From Streptomyces himalayensis subsp. himalayensis (GTDB lineage Bacteria; Actinomycetota; Actinomycetes; Streptomycetales; Streptomycetaceae), in assembly GCF_013778455.1 (NCBI RefSeq), contig NZ_JACEHE010000020.1, forward strand, positions 62,001-126,000: 64,000 nucleotides of DNA, in the 5' to 3' direction. The notes beneath the pieces were generated by a model that was not told the DNA's origin, made no database searches, and saw nothing but the letters and a program-made list of their open reading frames with translations. A program made the translations under genes and the position numbers. Of this stretch, positions 11,203 to 20,600 are shown piece after piece. Positions within the stretch are counted from its first letter, which is position 1. Every line of letters begins with the position of its first letter.

Positions 11203-11910
11203 TTGAGTAAGACGCAAGAACGCAACGGTACGGCCGCCGCGAACGGGATCCCCCCGCAGGATCAATTTGCCGGTCCGGTGACGCCGCCACGGGTGTCGGC
11301 GCGAAGGCGCAGGCCGGGCGTGATCGCCTTGTCTCTGGCCCTGATCGCCGCTGGTGGCGCCGGTGTTGCGGTGCTCCTTTTGCAGGTTGGGCATCGGACA
11401 CAGGTGGTGACCGTGGTGCGTGACGTTCAGGTCGGGCAGGTCCTTACTGAACAGGATCTGGGGAAGGCGTCAGTTGCCCTGGACCCGGCCGTGAAAGCCG
11501 TGCGCGCTGGCGACCTGCAGTCGGTGGTGGGTAAGCGGGCCGCCGTCGAGCTCAAGCCCGGCTCGCTGCTGGCACCTTCCCAGGTGACGAAGGACTCGCT
11601 GGTGAAGCCGGGTGAGCAGTTGGTGCCGATCGGGCTCGAGGCCGAGCAGGTGCCGGCGACCGCTCTGGTGCCGGGTCAGAAGGTGCAGTTGGTGCACGTG
11701 CCCGCCCAGGAAGGGACGGACACGGGCAAGCCGTCCGGTACCTCGCCAGAGACGATCGCCGGACGGATCGTGAAGGCGTCCAAGGCCGCCCCGGGCACGG
11801 GCATTGTGGTCGTCGACGTCGCTACGTCCGCCACCAACGGCCCGACCGTCGCCGCATGGGTCGCATCCAGCACGCTCCGCTTGGTCCTCGACGCTCCGGA
11901 CGGTAGCTGA
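11203..11910 (+). CDS. CpaB/RcpC-like SAF-domain pilus assembly protein
   Basis: A 235-residue protein with a TTG start preceded by a GGACAGAGG purine stretch. A basic N-terminus precedes one membrane helix (about residues 40-60), then a SAF domain (VVTVVRDVQVGQVLTEQDLG, then VVGKRAAVELKPGSLLAPSQV) and a C-terminal beta-rich domain. CpaB/RcpC proteins are accessory components of Tad/Flp pilus secretion acting outside the membrane. Its stop overlaps the start of the TadZ-like gene by one base (TGATG). Identification rests on the SAF domain plus the neighbouring pilus ATPase and TadB/TadC genes. Confidence 0.82.
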   Translation: MSKTQERNGTAAANGIPPQDQFAGPVTPPRVSARRRRPGVIALSLALIAAGGAGVAVLLLQVGHRTQVVTVVRDVQVGQVLTEQDLGKASVALDPAVKAVRAGDLQSVVGKRAAVELKPGSLLAPSQVTKDSLVKPGEQLVPIGLEAEQVPATALVPGQKVQLVHVPAQEGTDTGKPSGTSPETIAGRIVKASKAAPGTGIVVVDVATSATNGPTVAAWVASSTLRLVLDAPDGS

Positions 11911-12743
11911 TGAGTGTGATCGCGCTGGCTGGCTGCAGCGGCGCCCCCGGAGTGACCACCAGCGCCCTGGCTCTCCTGCTGACCTGGCCGATTGAGCCAG
12001 GAAGGCGGATGATCCTGGCCGAGTGCGATCCGGACGGTGGCGCGGTGTTGCACGGTCTGTTGCAGGGCACGCTCGGCGATCGGTACGGGCTGCGGAATTT
12101 GTCGGTCGCCTCCCGCAAGGGCGAGTTGGTCGAGGCGTTCTGGCGTCAGCTGATCGACTTGAGCGGCGACGAGGGAACGAGGGAGGCGCCGGGTGACCGG
12201 TTGCTGCTGCCAGGCGTGACCGATCCGGCCCAGACGGCAGGGCTCGGCCCGGCGTGGGAGTCGTTGGCCGACGTGTTCGTGGGTATCGGCGCCCAGCCGG
12301 TCAACGCCCACGACGTGCTGATCGACCTGGGGCGCAGTGGCGCGTTCGGGCCGTCTGCGGTGCTGGCGCAGCGCGCGGATGCGGTGATCGTGGTGGTGCG
12401 CAATACCCTGCGCTGTCTGCAGGCCGCCCAGGCGCGTGTGGAGGCGCTGGAGGAGCGGGTGGGCAACATCGGGCTGCTGATGATCGACGAGGGCCCCTAT
12501 CCCGCGGGCGAGGTGCAGCGGGTGCTGCGGGTTCCGGTGGTGGCGAAGCTGCCGTATGCGCCCAAGGAGGCCAAGGTGCTGTCTGACGGCGCCGAGCAGC
12601 CCCGGCAGTTCACCAAGACGGCGCTGATGAAAGCGGCCCGTACGAGCAGTGCCCTAATCGCGCAGCGGGTCGCCCTGCGCAGGGCCCGCCTCGCTCCGCG
12701 CTACGCCGGCCCGGCGGGAGGGCAGGTGGCACATGCGCGGTAG
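11910..12743 (+). CDS. TadZ/CpaE-like MinD-family protein, degenerate P-loop
   Basis: A 277-residue MinD/ParA-type protein expected to place the pilus machine at the membrane. The P-loop region reads GCSGAPGVTTS (residues 8-18), where the lysine of the usual GKT is replaced by valine. The second motif is present as AECDPDGG, and VLIDLGRSG is the Walker B-type strand, followed by VIVVVRNTLRCLQAA typical of MinD folds. Loss of the P-loop lysine is common in TadZ-like proteins and suggests weak or no ATP hydrolysis. It overlaps the CpaF gene by 11 bases, which fixes it as part of the Tad operon. Confidence 0.8.
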   Translation: MSVIALAGCSGAPGVTTSALALLLTWPIEPGRRMILAECDPDGGAVLHGLLQGTLGDRYGLRNLSVASRKGELVEAFWRQLIDLSGDEGTREAPGDRLLLPGVTDPAQTAGLGPAWESLADVFVGIGAQPVNAHDVLIDLGRSGAFGPSAVLAQRADAVIVVVRNTLRCLQAAQARVEALEERVGNIGLLMIDEGPYPAGEVQRVLRVPVVAKLPYAPKEAKVLSDGAEQPRQFTKTALMKAARTSSALIAQRVALRRARLAPRYAGPAGGQVAHAR

Positions 12744-14247
12744 GCCGGTCCACGCCGATCCCACCGTGCGTCGTTCCGTGAACGGCCCCCCGCAGCAGGG
12801 CTTGCCGCGGCAGGCGACGGTCGCGCCCACCGGCGCCGCCTCGAGCGCGCAGCCGCTCGGTGTCGCGGTGCCCCAGGTCACCGTCGACTACAAGATTGCC
12901 CGGCACATCGCGACCCAGGTCGCCAAGCAGCGCGAGGAGCTGCTGAAGGCGGACCCGGCGGTGGACCGGGCCGGTGAGGAGCAGCGCTGCCTGCGCTGGA
13001 TCAACGACCAGGTGGCGCTGTGGTCGGAGGCCCGGGCTGTCGAGCGCGGTGTGAGCCCTACGCCGCAGGAGGACGACGCGCTGCGGCGCGCGGTGTATGA
13101 CCTGCTGTACCGGGCGGGACGGCTGCAGCCCTATCTCGACGATGAGCGGGTCGAGGACATCTTCATCCAGGGCCACGACGAGGTGTGGCTGGACTACGGC
13201 GACGGGCAGCGGCAGCGGGTGGGGCCGGTGGCCGATTCGGAGGAAGAGCTGCTGGAGCTGTTGCGCGAGCTGGCGCGGGATTGCGGGCACAGCGAGCGGA
13301 CCATCTCCACGGCGAACCCCACACTGGCGCTGTCGCTGAAGGACGGCTCCCGCCTGCAGGCGATCACCGGCCTGGGCCCGAAGACGTATGCGGTCATCCG
13401 CCGGCACCGCGTCGAGCACGCCGATCTGGACGACATGGTGCGGCTGGGCACCATCGACCCGGTCCTGAAGGAGTTCCTGGCCGGCTGCGTGCGCGCCGAG
13501 AAGAATGTCATGATCGCCGGGAAGCAGAAAGCCGGCAAGACCACGCTGCTACGGGCGATGCTCAAGGAGTTCGACCCGGAGTGCCGGTTCGCCACGATCC
13601 AGACCGAGGATGAACTGTTCGCCCACACAAGCGGCTACCACCGCCAGGTGGTCTCCCTGGTGGCTCGCCAGTCCAACGGCGAGACGGATGCCAGCGGCCG
13701 CGGCGCCGGCGAGGTGACGCTGCTGGATCTGATACACCCCGCTTTGCGCATGTCGCTGGAGCGGATTGTGGTCGGCGAGGTCCGTGGCCCCGAAGTGGTC
13801 GCGATGATGCAGGCGTTGACCAACGGTGCGGGCGGCAACCTGTGCACCATCCACGCCCGGCGCCCCGACATCGTTTTCGACCGGATCGCCGAGCTGTACG
13901 CGCTCGCGCAGGGCAATCTGTCCGAGCAGCTGGCTTACCGGCAGATCGCCAATGGCCTCGACTTCATCGTGTATGTCTCCATGACCGACGAGAGCCAGAT
14001 CGGCGGCCGCCGCCACCGCTACGTCTCGCACGTCGTGGAGGTCACCGGGATCGGCGAGTCCGGGCGCCCCGCCACCAACCTGGTCTTCTCCCCCGGGCTT
14101 GAGTTCGGGGAGGTGCGGGCGGTGCCGCGGATGGATCCGGGGTGCATCGATGACCTGCGCCGTGTCGGCTTCGACTCGACGCTGCTGCAACACCCCTACG
14201 GTGCCTGGCAGGCGCCGCTGCCATTGAAGGTGCAGGTGGGCCGGTGA
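12733..14247 (+). CDS. cpaF: CpaF/TadA-type secretion ATPase
   Basis: A 504-residue type II/IV secretion ATPase that should power extension of the Tad pilus from the cytoplasmic face. It has an N-terminal helical domain (about 60-150), a linker domain around VEDIFIQGHDEVWLDYGDG, Walker A GKQKAGKT (263-270), an Asp-box region TIQTEDELF, Walker B RIVVGEVRGPE (about 344-354) and the His-box GNLCTIHARRP. All core motifs are intact. The length is normal for CpaF. It overlaps both neighbours, so expression is coupled to TadZ-like and TadB proteins. Confidence 0.93.
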   Translation: MRGRPVHADPTVRRSVNGPPQQGLPRQATVAPTGAASSAQPLGVAVPQVTVDYKIARHIATQVAKQREELLKADPAVDRAGEEQRCLRWINDQVALWSEARAVERGVSPTPQEDDALRRAVYDLLYRAGRLQPYLDDERVEDIFIQGHDEVWLDYGDGQRQRVGPVADSEEELLELLRELARDCGHSERTISTANPTLALSLKDGSRLQAITGLGPKTYAVIRRHRVEHADLDDMVRLGTIDPVLKEFLAGCVRAEKNVMIAGKQKAGKTTLLRAMLKEFDPECRFATIQTEDELFAHTSGYHRQVVSLVARQSNGETDASGRGAGEVTLLDLIHPALRMSLERIVVGEVRGPEVVAMMQALTNGAGGNLCTIHARRPDIVFDRIAELYALAQGNLSEQLAYRQIANGLDFIVYVSMTDESQIGGRRHRYVSHVVEVTGIGESGRPATNLVFSPGLEFGEVRAVPRMDPGCIDDLRRVGFDSTLLQHPYGAWQAPLPLKVQVGR

Positions 14248-15197
14248 CTTTGTTGTGGGCCCTGCTGAGCGGCATGGCCGTTATCGGCGGGCTGATCGGC
14301 GTGGTGGCGGGTGTCGTCGGTACCACCGCACCGCGCACGGCGCCGCTGCGCAAGCGGTGGCAGCCTGCCGCGGACGACAGGCAGCAGCAGGCCGAGGACA
14401 TCCGGCTGCGCCGACGGACCCTGGCGACCGCGGGAATCGTGGTGTGCCTGGCCGTGTGGCTGTTTTCCGGGAACTTCGTGGCCGGCGCGCTGCTCGGCTC
14501 CGCCGTGATCGGTGTCCCCTGGCTGATCACCCCTGCCCGAATCGCTCAGGAGCGCATCGGGCAGCTCGAAGGCTTGTGTGAATGGACGCAGCGTCTGGCC
14601 GGACTGCTCCGCCTCGGCATGGGCCTGGAACAGGCAATGATCACCAGCCGGAAGGGGGCGCCGACCGAGCTCGCCGGGCAGATCATCAATCTCTCCGACC
14701 GGCTGCGGCTGGGCTGGCGGCCGGAGGAGGCGCTGCACGCCTTCGCCGACGAGCTGGACGACATCACCGCCGACAAGGTGGCCGCCGCTCTCATCCTGTC
14801 GGCGGGTGACCGCGGCCCGGGCCTGGCCCAGGCATTGGAGGACCTGGCCGCCACCGTGCGCGAGGAGGTCGCAGGTAAGCGGAAGGTCGAGGCGGATCGG
14901 GCCAAGTCCCGCACGACAGTGCGGTGGATGACCTTCCTTACCCTGGGGATCATCGTGGCCGGATTCTTCGTGCCGTCCTACACCGCCCCGTACGCGACCC
15001 TGCTCGGCCAGCTGGTGCTGGCGTTTTTGACGGCGGGGTTCGTCGGCACCCTCGCCCTGATGCGGTCGCTGAGCATTTTCCGCCGGATTGCGCGTTTTTT
15101 GGTCGCCGATCCGCGCAGCACCGTGCGTCTGCCCGCTCCCGTCGCCGAGCCGGCTGTGTCGAGCACCGCGGGCGAGCCGGAAGGAGTCAGCGCGTGA
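14244..15197 (+). CDS. tadB: TadB-like inner membrane platform protein
   Basis: A 317-residue type II secretion F-domain protein. Hydrophobic segments lie at the N-terminus (about 5-27), at about 55-100, and as a C-terminal pair (about 225-245 and 250-275). The cytoplasmic part contains the F-domain signature around LCEWTQRLAGLLRLGMGLEQA and LILSAGDRGPGLAQALEDLA. Together with TadC it would form the membrane platform that the CpaF ATPase drives. The GTG start overlaps the CpaF stop (GTGA). Confidence 0.9.
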   Translation: MTLLWALLSGMAVIGGLIGVVAGVVGTTAPRTAPLRKRWQPAADDRQQQAEDIRLRRRTLATAGIVVCLAVWLFSGNFVAGALLGSAVIGVPWLITPARIAQERIGQLEGLCEWTQRLAGLLRLGMGLEQAMITSRKGAPTELAGQIINLSDRLRLGWRPEEALHAFADELDDITADKVAAALILSAGDRGPGLAQALEDLAATVREEVAGKRKVEADRAKSRTTVRWMTFLTLGIIVAGFFVPSYTAPYATLLGQLVLAFLTAGFVGTLALMRSLSIFRRIARFLVADPRSTVRLPAPVAEPAVSSTAGEPEGVSA

Positions 15198-16078
15198 ATC
15201 TGCTGCCCATGGTGGTCACCGGCGGCGCGATCGGTGGCGGCGTCGCCCTGCTGGTAGGGGAACTGCTGCGCCCGCAGCCCGCCTTGGCCGCGGCCCTTCA
15301 GCGCACCGCGCCGAGCAGTCTGGCCCTGCCCGAGCCCGAACTGGACCGGGACGAGGTGTGGGGCCGGTGGCTGCTGGCGCGTCTGGGACGCCTGCCCGGA
15401 GTGCGCATCCCCACCAAGAACCTTGCCCTGCTCGGCCAAGGCCCGGGCCGGTTCATTCTGAAGAAGACCGCACTTGCCGTGCTCGGCCTCATCTGCCCGG
15501 TGCTGGTAACCATCCCGTGGATCGCCGCGGGTATCTCGCTGCCCATCTATGTGCCCGCCATCGTCGGACTCGCCGCTGCAGGCCTGCTGTTCATCATCCC
15601 CGACCTCGCGGTACGCGACCAGGCCAAACGGGCCCGGGAAGAGTTCGCCCACGCCCTGTCCGCCTACCTCGACCTGGTCGCACTGAAGCGGGCCGCGGAC
15701 GCCGGACCCGCCGAAGCGCTGGAGAAGGCCGCCGCGGTCGGCCGCGGCTGGCCCTTTCGCTACCTGCAAGGGGCACTGCGTCGGGCCCGGCTGGAGAAGA
15801 TCCCGCCGTGGCAAGCGCTCACCGATCTCGCGCACGCCTACGACCTGCCCCACCTGGACGATGTCGCCGACATCATGCGCGGCTCGGCGACCGACGGCGC
15901 CGCCGTCTACAAGGCACTGCGGGCGCGGACAGCCGCATTGAACACCGAACTGCTCGCCGCGCAGGCCGCCGAGGCCAACGCCGCCAGCGAGAAGATGACC
16001 GCCCCCGGCGCCCTGCTCGCCGTCCTGGTGATGCTGCTGATGGCGTTTCCCGCGGTCATCCGCATGCTCACCGTCTAA
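15194..16078 (+). CDS. tadC: TadC-like inner membrane platform protein
   Basis: A 294-residue second F-domain membrane protein, starting at GTG overlapping the TadB stop. Membrane segments lie at about residues 3-22, 95-140 (two passes) and at the C-terminus (275-292). The cytoplasmic domain has AREEFAHALSAYLDLVALKR and DLPHLDDVADIMRGSATDG, the usual spacing for TadC. Length is normal. A gap of 43 bases containing short ACTCG repeats separates it from the pilin candidate, the first true gap since CpaB. Confidence 0.9.
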   Translation: MNLLPMVVTGGAIGGGVALLVGELLRPQPALAAALQRTAPSSLALPEPELDRDEVWGRWLLARLGRLPGVRIPTKNLALLGQGPGRFILKKTALAVLGLICPVLVTIPWIAAGISLPIYVPAIVGLAAAGLLFIIPDLAVRDQAKRAREEFAHALSAYLDLVALKRAADAGPAEALEKAAAVGRGWPFRYLQGALRRARLEKIPPWQALTDLAHAYDLPHLDDVADIMRGSATDGAAVYKALRARTAALNTELLAAQAAEANAASEKMTAPGALLAVLVMLLMAFPAVIRMLTV

Positions 16079-16121
16079 CCGACTCGACTCAACTCGACTC
16101 TTTTGTGGAGGAGCACCCCTC

Positions 16122-16337
16122 ATGAAGCACACCGCAGCACGTTCCTACCGCGCCGTCCGCTGGCTGCACACACGCGCGCAGAAGGCCGCACAGGAGGCGA
16201 CCCGCCGCCCGGAGGGCGGCGACATCAGCATCACCACCGTCATCATCTGGGTCGCCTCTGTCACCGGGGCCCTGGTGATCGCCGGAACCATCGCCGCGGT
16301 CATCAACCGGTACAACCTCAGCCTGTCCGGCATCTGA
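16122..16337 (+). CDS. Flp-type pilin candidate
   Basis: A 71-residue protein with a strong ribosome site (GGAGGAG) upstream of its ATG. A basic N-terminal leader of about 35 residues ends in Arg-Pro-Glu-Gly-Gly and is followed by one long hydrophobic helix (DISITTVIIWVASVTGALVI and onward) and a very short tail. Size, leader plus single helix, and position between TadC and TadE fit a processed Flp pilin. The classical pilin glutamate at +5 and the Glu-Tyr pair are absent, so it is either a divergent actinobacterial pilin or a small anchor protein. It overlaps the next start (TGATG). Confidence 0.65.
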   Translation: MKHTAARSYRAVRWLHTRAQKAAQEATRRPEGGDISITTVIIWVASVTGALVIAGTIAAVINRYNLSLSGI

Positions 16338-16768
16338 TGCTCTACGGTGCCCGGCTTCAGGCCTGGTGGGACAGGCGCAGATGGCGCGACGACGAGCGGG
16401 GCGATGCATCGATCCAGATGGCCATCGTCTTCCCCTTCGTCCTGCTCGCCGCGATCGCCGTCATTCAGGCCTCCATGTGGTACTACGCGCGGCAGGTTGC
16501 GCTCACTGCCGCCCGCGAAGGCCTTGCCGCGGCTCGCTCCTACCAGGCGAGCCCGGCCGACGGTGCGGCCCGGGCACGCGAGGTGCTTCGGCGCACGGCG
16601 GGCGACAGCCTGCTGGGCCCCAGCGTCTTAACCGCCGGCAGCAATGCCCAGCGGGTGCGCATCCAGGTGTCCGGCACGGCGCAGTCGATGCTGCCGGGTG
16701 TCCCCGGACTTCGGATCACCCAGTCGGCGTCGGGGGCCGTGGAACGCTGGACGGTTCCAGGAGGGTGA
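16337..16768 (+). CDS. TadE-like pseudopilin protein
   Basis: A 143-residue protein. After a basic N-terminus rich in Arg/Trp comes ERGDASIQMAIVFPFVLLAA, the typical TadE prepilin-like junction with one membrane helix (about residues 24-45), then an extracytoplasmic alpha/beta domain (ARQVALTAAREGLAAAR). TadE-family proteins are minor pilus components. The ATG overlaps the pilin-candidate stop and its own stop lies just before the next gene, so translation is coupled. Confidence 0.83.
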   Translation: MLYGARLQAWWDRRRWRDDERGDASIQMAIVFPFVLLAAIAVIQASMWYYARQVALTAAREGLAAARSYQASPADGAARAREVLRRTAGDSLLGPSVLTAGSNAQRVRIQVSGTAQSMLPGVPGLRITQSASGAVERWTVPGG

Positions 16769-16773
16769 AACAC

Positions 16774-17226
16774 GTGCTGAATTGGGCTCGCCGGGTCCGC
16801 AAGGCCCGGATGGATGCGGGCAGCGTCGCGATCGAAGCCGCCATCATCATTCCGCCGCTGATCATGTTCGTGTGTCTGGCGATCGCTGGCGGCCGCCTGG
16901 TCACCTCTGGCGCGAAGATCGACGCCGCGGCTGAGGATGCGGCGCGGGAGGCATCCCTTCACCGCACCGCGGGCGCCGCTCATAACGCGGCCCATGAAGC
17001 GGCCGACGAATCACTGAACGACCAGGGCATCCGTTGCGCATCCAGCAGCGTCACCGTGGACGCGGGCGGGCTGAACGTGCCAGTCGGACAGGTAGGGACC
17101 GTGACCGTCACCGTGCGCTGCACGGTCGACCTCTCGGACCTTTTGCTGCCCGGTGTCCCGGGGGCCCGCACGCTCACGTCGACCGCCACGTCAGTGGTCG
17201 ACCGGTTCCGCCAGCGGGAGAACTGA
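16774..17226 (+). CDS. TadE/TadF-like pseudopilin protein
   Basis: A 150-residue protein with the junction MDAGSVAIEAAIIIPPLIMF followed by one helix and an outer domain with two cysteines (IRCASSSVTV, VTVRCTVDL). I chose the GTG at 16774 because GGAGG ends 9 bases before it; the GTG at 16765, which overlaps the previous stop, would leave no room for a ribosome site. The Glu after the junction helix start (AIEAAIIIP) matches the pilin-like processing consensus. It is probably a minor pilus subunit. Confidence 0.82.
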   Translation: MLNWARRVRKARMDAGSVAIEAAIIIPPLIMFVCLAIAGGRLVTSGAKIDAAAEDAAREASLHRTAGAAHNAAHEAADESLNDQGIRCASSSVTVDAGGLNVPVGQVGTVTVTVRCTVDLSDLLLPGVPGARTLTSTATSVVDRFRQREN

Positions 17227-17678
17227 TGATCTTTCAACACCGGGGCCTTGGCCGGGGACGGTTGGACGACCGCGGTGGCGTCACCGTGTTCGTCGCCGTG
17301 TGCGTGCTCGCACTGATCGGCATCATCGGCGTGGCCGTCGACGGCGGCGGCACGATGCGCGCCACCGAACGCGCCGACTACATCGCCGGCGAGGCCGCCC
17401 GGGCGGGCGGGCAGGCCATCGACCCGGCCCAAGCCATCAGCGGCAAGGCGATCGTCGTCGACCCCCACGGCGCCCAAGCCGCAGCTCAGGCCTATCTCCG
17501 CTCCGTCGGCGCCGCGGGCGCAGTGGGGGTGTCCGCGGACGGCACGACGCTCACCGTCACCGTCGACGGCTCGTACACCACGAAGTTCCTGCCCGTGGTC
17601 GGCATCGGCTCGATGCCGGTGACCGGCCACGCCACAGCCACGCTCTTGCACGGTGTCACCGCTCCCGAAGGAAACTGA
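17226..17678 (+). CDS. TadG-like pilus protein (short)
   Basis: A 150-residue protein with DDRGGVTVFVAVCVLALIGI as N-terminal junction and helix, followed by an outer domain ending in a beta segment (VGIGSMPVTGHATATLLHGV). This is the Streptomyces-style Tad/TadG-like N-terminal pattern without the long von Willebrand-type domain of classical TadG. Start and stop overlap the neighbouring genes by one base each (TGATG), so it is read as part of one operon with the upstream pseudopilins and the downstream LysM-BTAD gene. Confidence 0.8.
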   Translation: MIFQHRGLGRGRLDDRGGVTVFVAVCVLALIGIIGVAVDGGGTMRATERADYIAGEAARAGGQAIDPAQAISGKAIVVDPHGAQAAAQAYLRSVGAAGAVGVSADGTTLTVTVDGSYTTKFLPVVGIGSMPVTGHATATLLHGVTAPEGN

Positions 17679-20600
17679 TGCGCACCCACGCTCCCGCCGC
17701 TCAAGGCCGCACCCTGGCCAGGGTGCTCAAGGCGGTGCTCAGCCTGATGGTCCTGGCCGGCGTGGTCGCCGGCCTGCCGCTGCTGCTGGCCTGGGCCACC
17801 CCGGTGGTGTGGGCGATCAGTCACGACGACCTGATGCATCTGCTTGACCGGCAGGACACCGGCGCTGCCTTCCTTGTGCTGCTCATCGCCGTGGGCTGGG
17901 CCGGCTGGGCCCAGTTCGCATTCTGTGCCGCACGGGAGTTGGTCGCGCAGTTGCGCGGCCTGACCTGGCATGCGCCGCGCGGACTGGGGGCGTCGCAGCG
18001 CGCTGCGGCCGCGCTGATCGGCAGCATCCTGGTGCTGCTGCCGGCCGGTTCGGCGCTGGCCACCCCGGCCCAGGCTGCCCCGGCCCAGAGCGCCGCCCGC
18101 CTGCCCGGGCAGGCTCAAGCGGAGCGGTCTTTGGATGCTGACCAGCACGCCGCGGCCCCCGTCAGCACATCTGAGACTCGCACCTACACGGTGCGCGGGG
18201 TACGGCCGGCGGAGAGTCTGTGGAGCATCGCCGAGAAGGAGTTGGGTGACGGGGAGTGCTGGCGGGACATTGCTGAGCTGAACGAGGGCCGCACCATGGT
18301 GGACGGCCAGGTCTTTCGGGCCAACAGCTTTCTGCAGCCGGGCTGGCAACTGCGCCTTCCCGCCACAGCCACGGCCGGTGATGCGGGCGCTCAGGCCGCG
18401 GGCGGCGTCGGTCCGCAGATGAAGGACAGCGCCCCGGCCGCCACCAGCCAGGAGGGGCACGCGGCCACCGTCACCGTGAAGTCCGGCGACTACCTGTCGA
18501 AGATCGCTGAGGAGCAGCTCGGCGACGGTGACCAGTGGCCCGAGCTGTTCGAGGCCAGCCGGGGCAAGCCGCAGCCAGGCGATCTCCCGGCAATCACCGA
18601 CCCGGATGTGATCTACGCGGGGCAGCAGGTCGTCGTGCCCGGCGCGCAACCCGACAAGCATGATCTGCCCCAGCAGAACGAACAAGGCGAGGAGTCAGGC
18701 GGCGAGGGGCGCACTCCCCCGGCCGCCGAGGAGCCGGACGGCGACCAGGCGCGCGAGGGGGATGCGCAGGCGCCCGCGCCGAGCCGTTCCACTGCGCCAG
18801 CACCCGAGGCGCCGGCGCCCAGCACATCGGCCAGCCGTCCCGCCCAGCAGCCCGGCCAGGGTCACGGTGCGCCCTCCGCGACGCCGCGGCCGAACACCGG
18901 AACCTCTTCCACGTCCCCGTCTGCGTCGGCTGAGTCGTCCACGTCCGATACTTCCTCCCCCACCGCCACGGCGTCCCCCGCTCCCGCGCCGTCTGCGGCC
19001 AGCAGCCCGCTGCAGATGCGCACCGTTGTGGGCGCCGGTGCGCTGCTGGCCGCAGCCGTCACCGGTGCCCTCGCGGTGCGCCGGCTGCTGCAGCGTCGCC
19101 GCCGCAAGCCAGGCCAGAAGATCGCGATCGCCCCGGAACCCTCGGCGGCGGAAGCCCAGTTGTCGGCCGTCGCTGAGCCGGCAGGCGCGGCCCGCCTGGA
19201 CATCGCGTTGCGGACCCTGGCCCACCACCTCGCCCAGGACGAGAACCGGGAGCTGCCCCGGCTGCGGGCCGCGCGGATCGGCGCGCGCTCCCTGAAGGTT
19301 CTGCCCGAAGATCTTGCCCAGCAGCCGCAGGCGCCGTTCATCGCCGGGCGCAATGGCTGGTGGACCCTGCCCGCCGACGCCGTTCTCCTTAACGAGGAGG
19401 CCGCCCGCGAGGTGCCGGCCCCGTATCCGGGGCTGGTCACCGTGGGCAGCGCCGAGGCCGGTGAACTCGTTCTGCTCAACCTCGCCGCGGTGCCTGCCCT
19501 GTTGCTGGACGGCAATCCGGTGCACATCACCGAGGTGTGCACCTCACTCGCCCTGGAGCTGGGGATGAGCCCGTGGGCGAGCGAGGTGGAGATCGTCACC
19601 ATCGGGTTCGGCGAGGACCTGCCCCAGCTGCTGCCCACCTCCCGCATCGCGCACATGCGGCAGCCGGCCCACGCCCTGCGCGATCTCACCGAGCGGCTGC
19701 TGGAAGCCCACCAGATGCCCGAGGCCAGCCACCAGCCCTACCTGCTGCTGTGCGCGTCCACCCTGGACGCGGACACCGCGTGGCAGTTCGCCGACGCCAT
19801 CGACAAGGCAGACCGTGTCCCCGTCACGCTCATCGCTCCGGCAAGCTCCGCCGCGGCGCACTTCCCCCAAGCAGAGATCCTCAACGCCTCACTCAGTGAC
19901 CCGCAGCACCTCGACTACGCCGGCCTCGATGTCACGGTGCAGCGCCTGGAGCACGCCGCCTACCAGCAGATCACCACCGCGCTGGCCCTCTCCGGACAGC
20001 CCGCCCACCCGGCAAAGGGGCCATGGCGGGACGTTCCAGGCGAGCCTGACAGCGCCCGCCAGCCCGAACCGCTCGCGGCGAAGGAGACCACCGCCCACAA
20101 AACCGACACAGCCGGCATCCCCTCGTCGTCGGCGCAGGACATCAGCTGCAGCGAGGTGTTCCCAGCCCTACTCGCCGCCTCCGCCGATCCGCCCAGACTT
20201 CACCTCCTGCCCGCCATGGACGCGCCGGGTCAGGCCGGGGCCGAGGCAGAACTCGCCGAAGACGCGAAAGACGCGCCGGACACCGACGCGGCCCAGACAC
20301 CCAGCTCGCAGGCGGCCGCCTGGACCCCTGCGCGCGGCGAGACCTCCGACGCGACGATCGAGGCCCACGACCCGCATGCGCCGGAGATCCGGGTCCTGGG
20401 ACCGGTCGAGGTAACCGGCGTGAGAAGCACCGGCCACGGCCCACGCCAGGCCCAACTGGCGGCCTTGCTCTACTTCCGCCCCCATCGCACCGCCGACGTG
20501 CTGTGCGCCGACATGGACCCGCTCAACCCCTGGTTGGCAAGCACCCTCAACGCCCGGCTGCAGGGCCTGCGGCGCGCCTTGGGCAACGACGTGGCCGGCA

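Noticed and set aside
16081..16104. ACTCG-type short repeats between tadC and the pilin candidate considered as an iteron array
   Set aside because: Only three short copies in 20 bases, no replication gene nearby; probably simple sequence.
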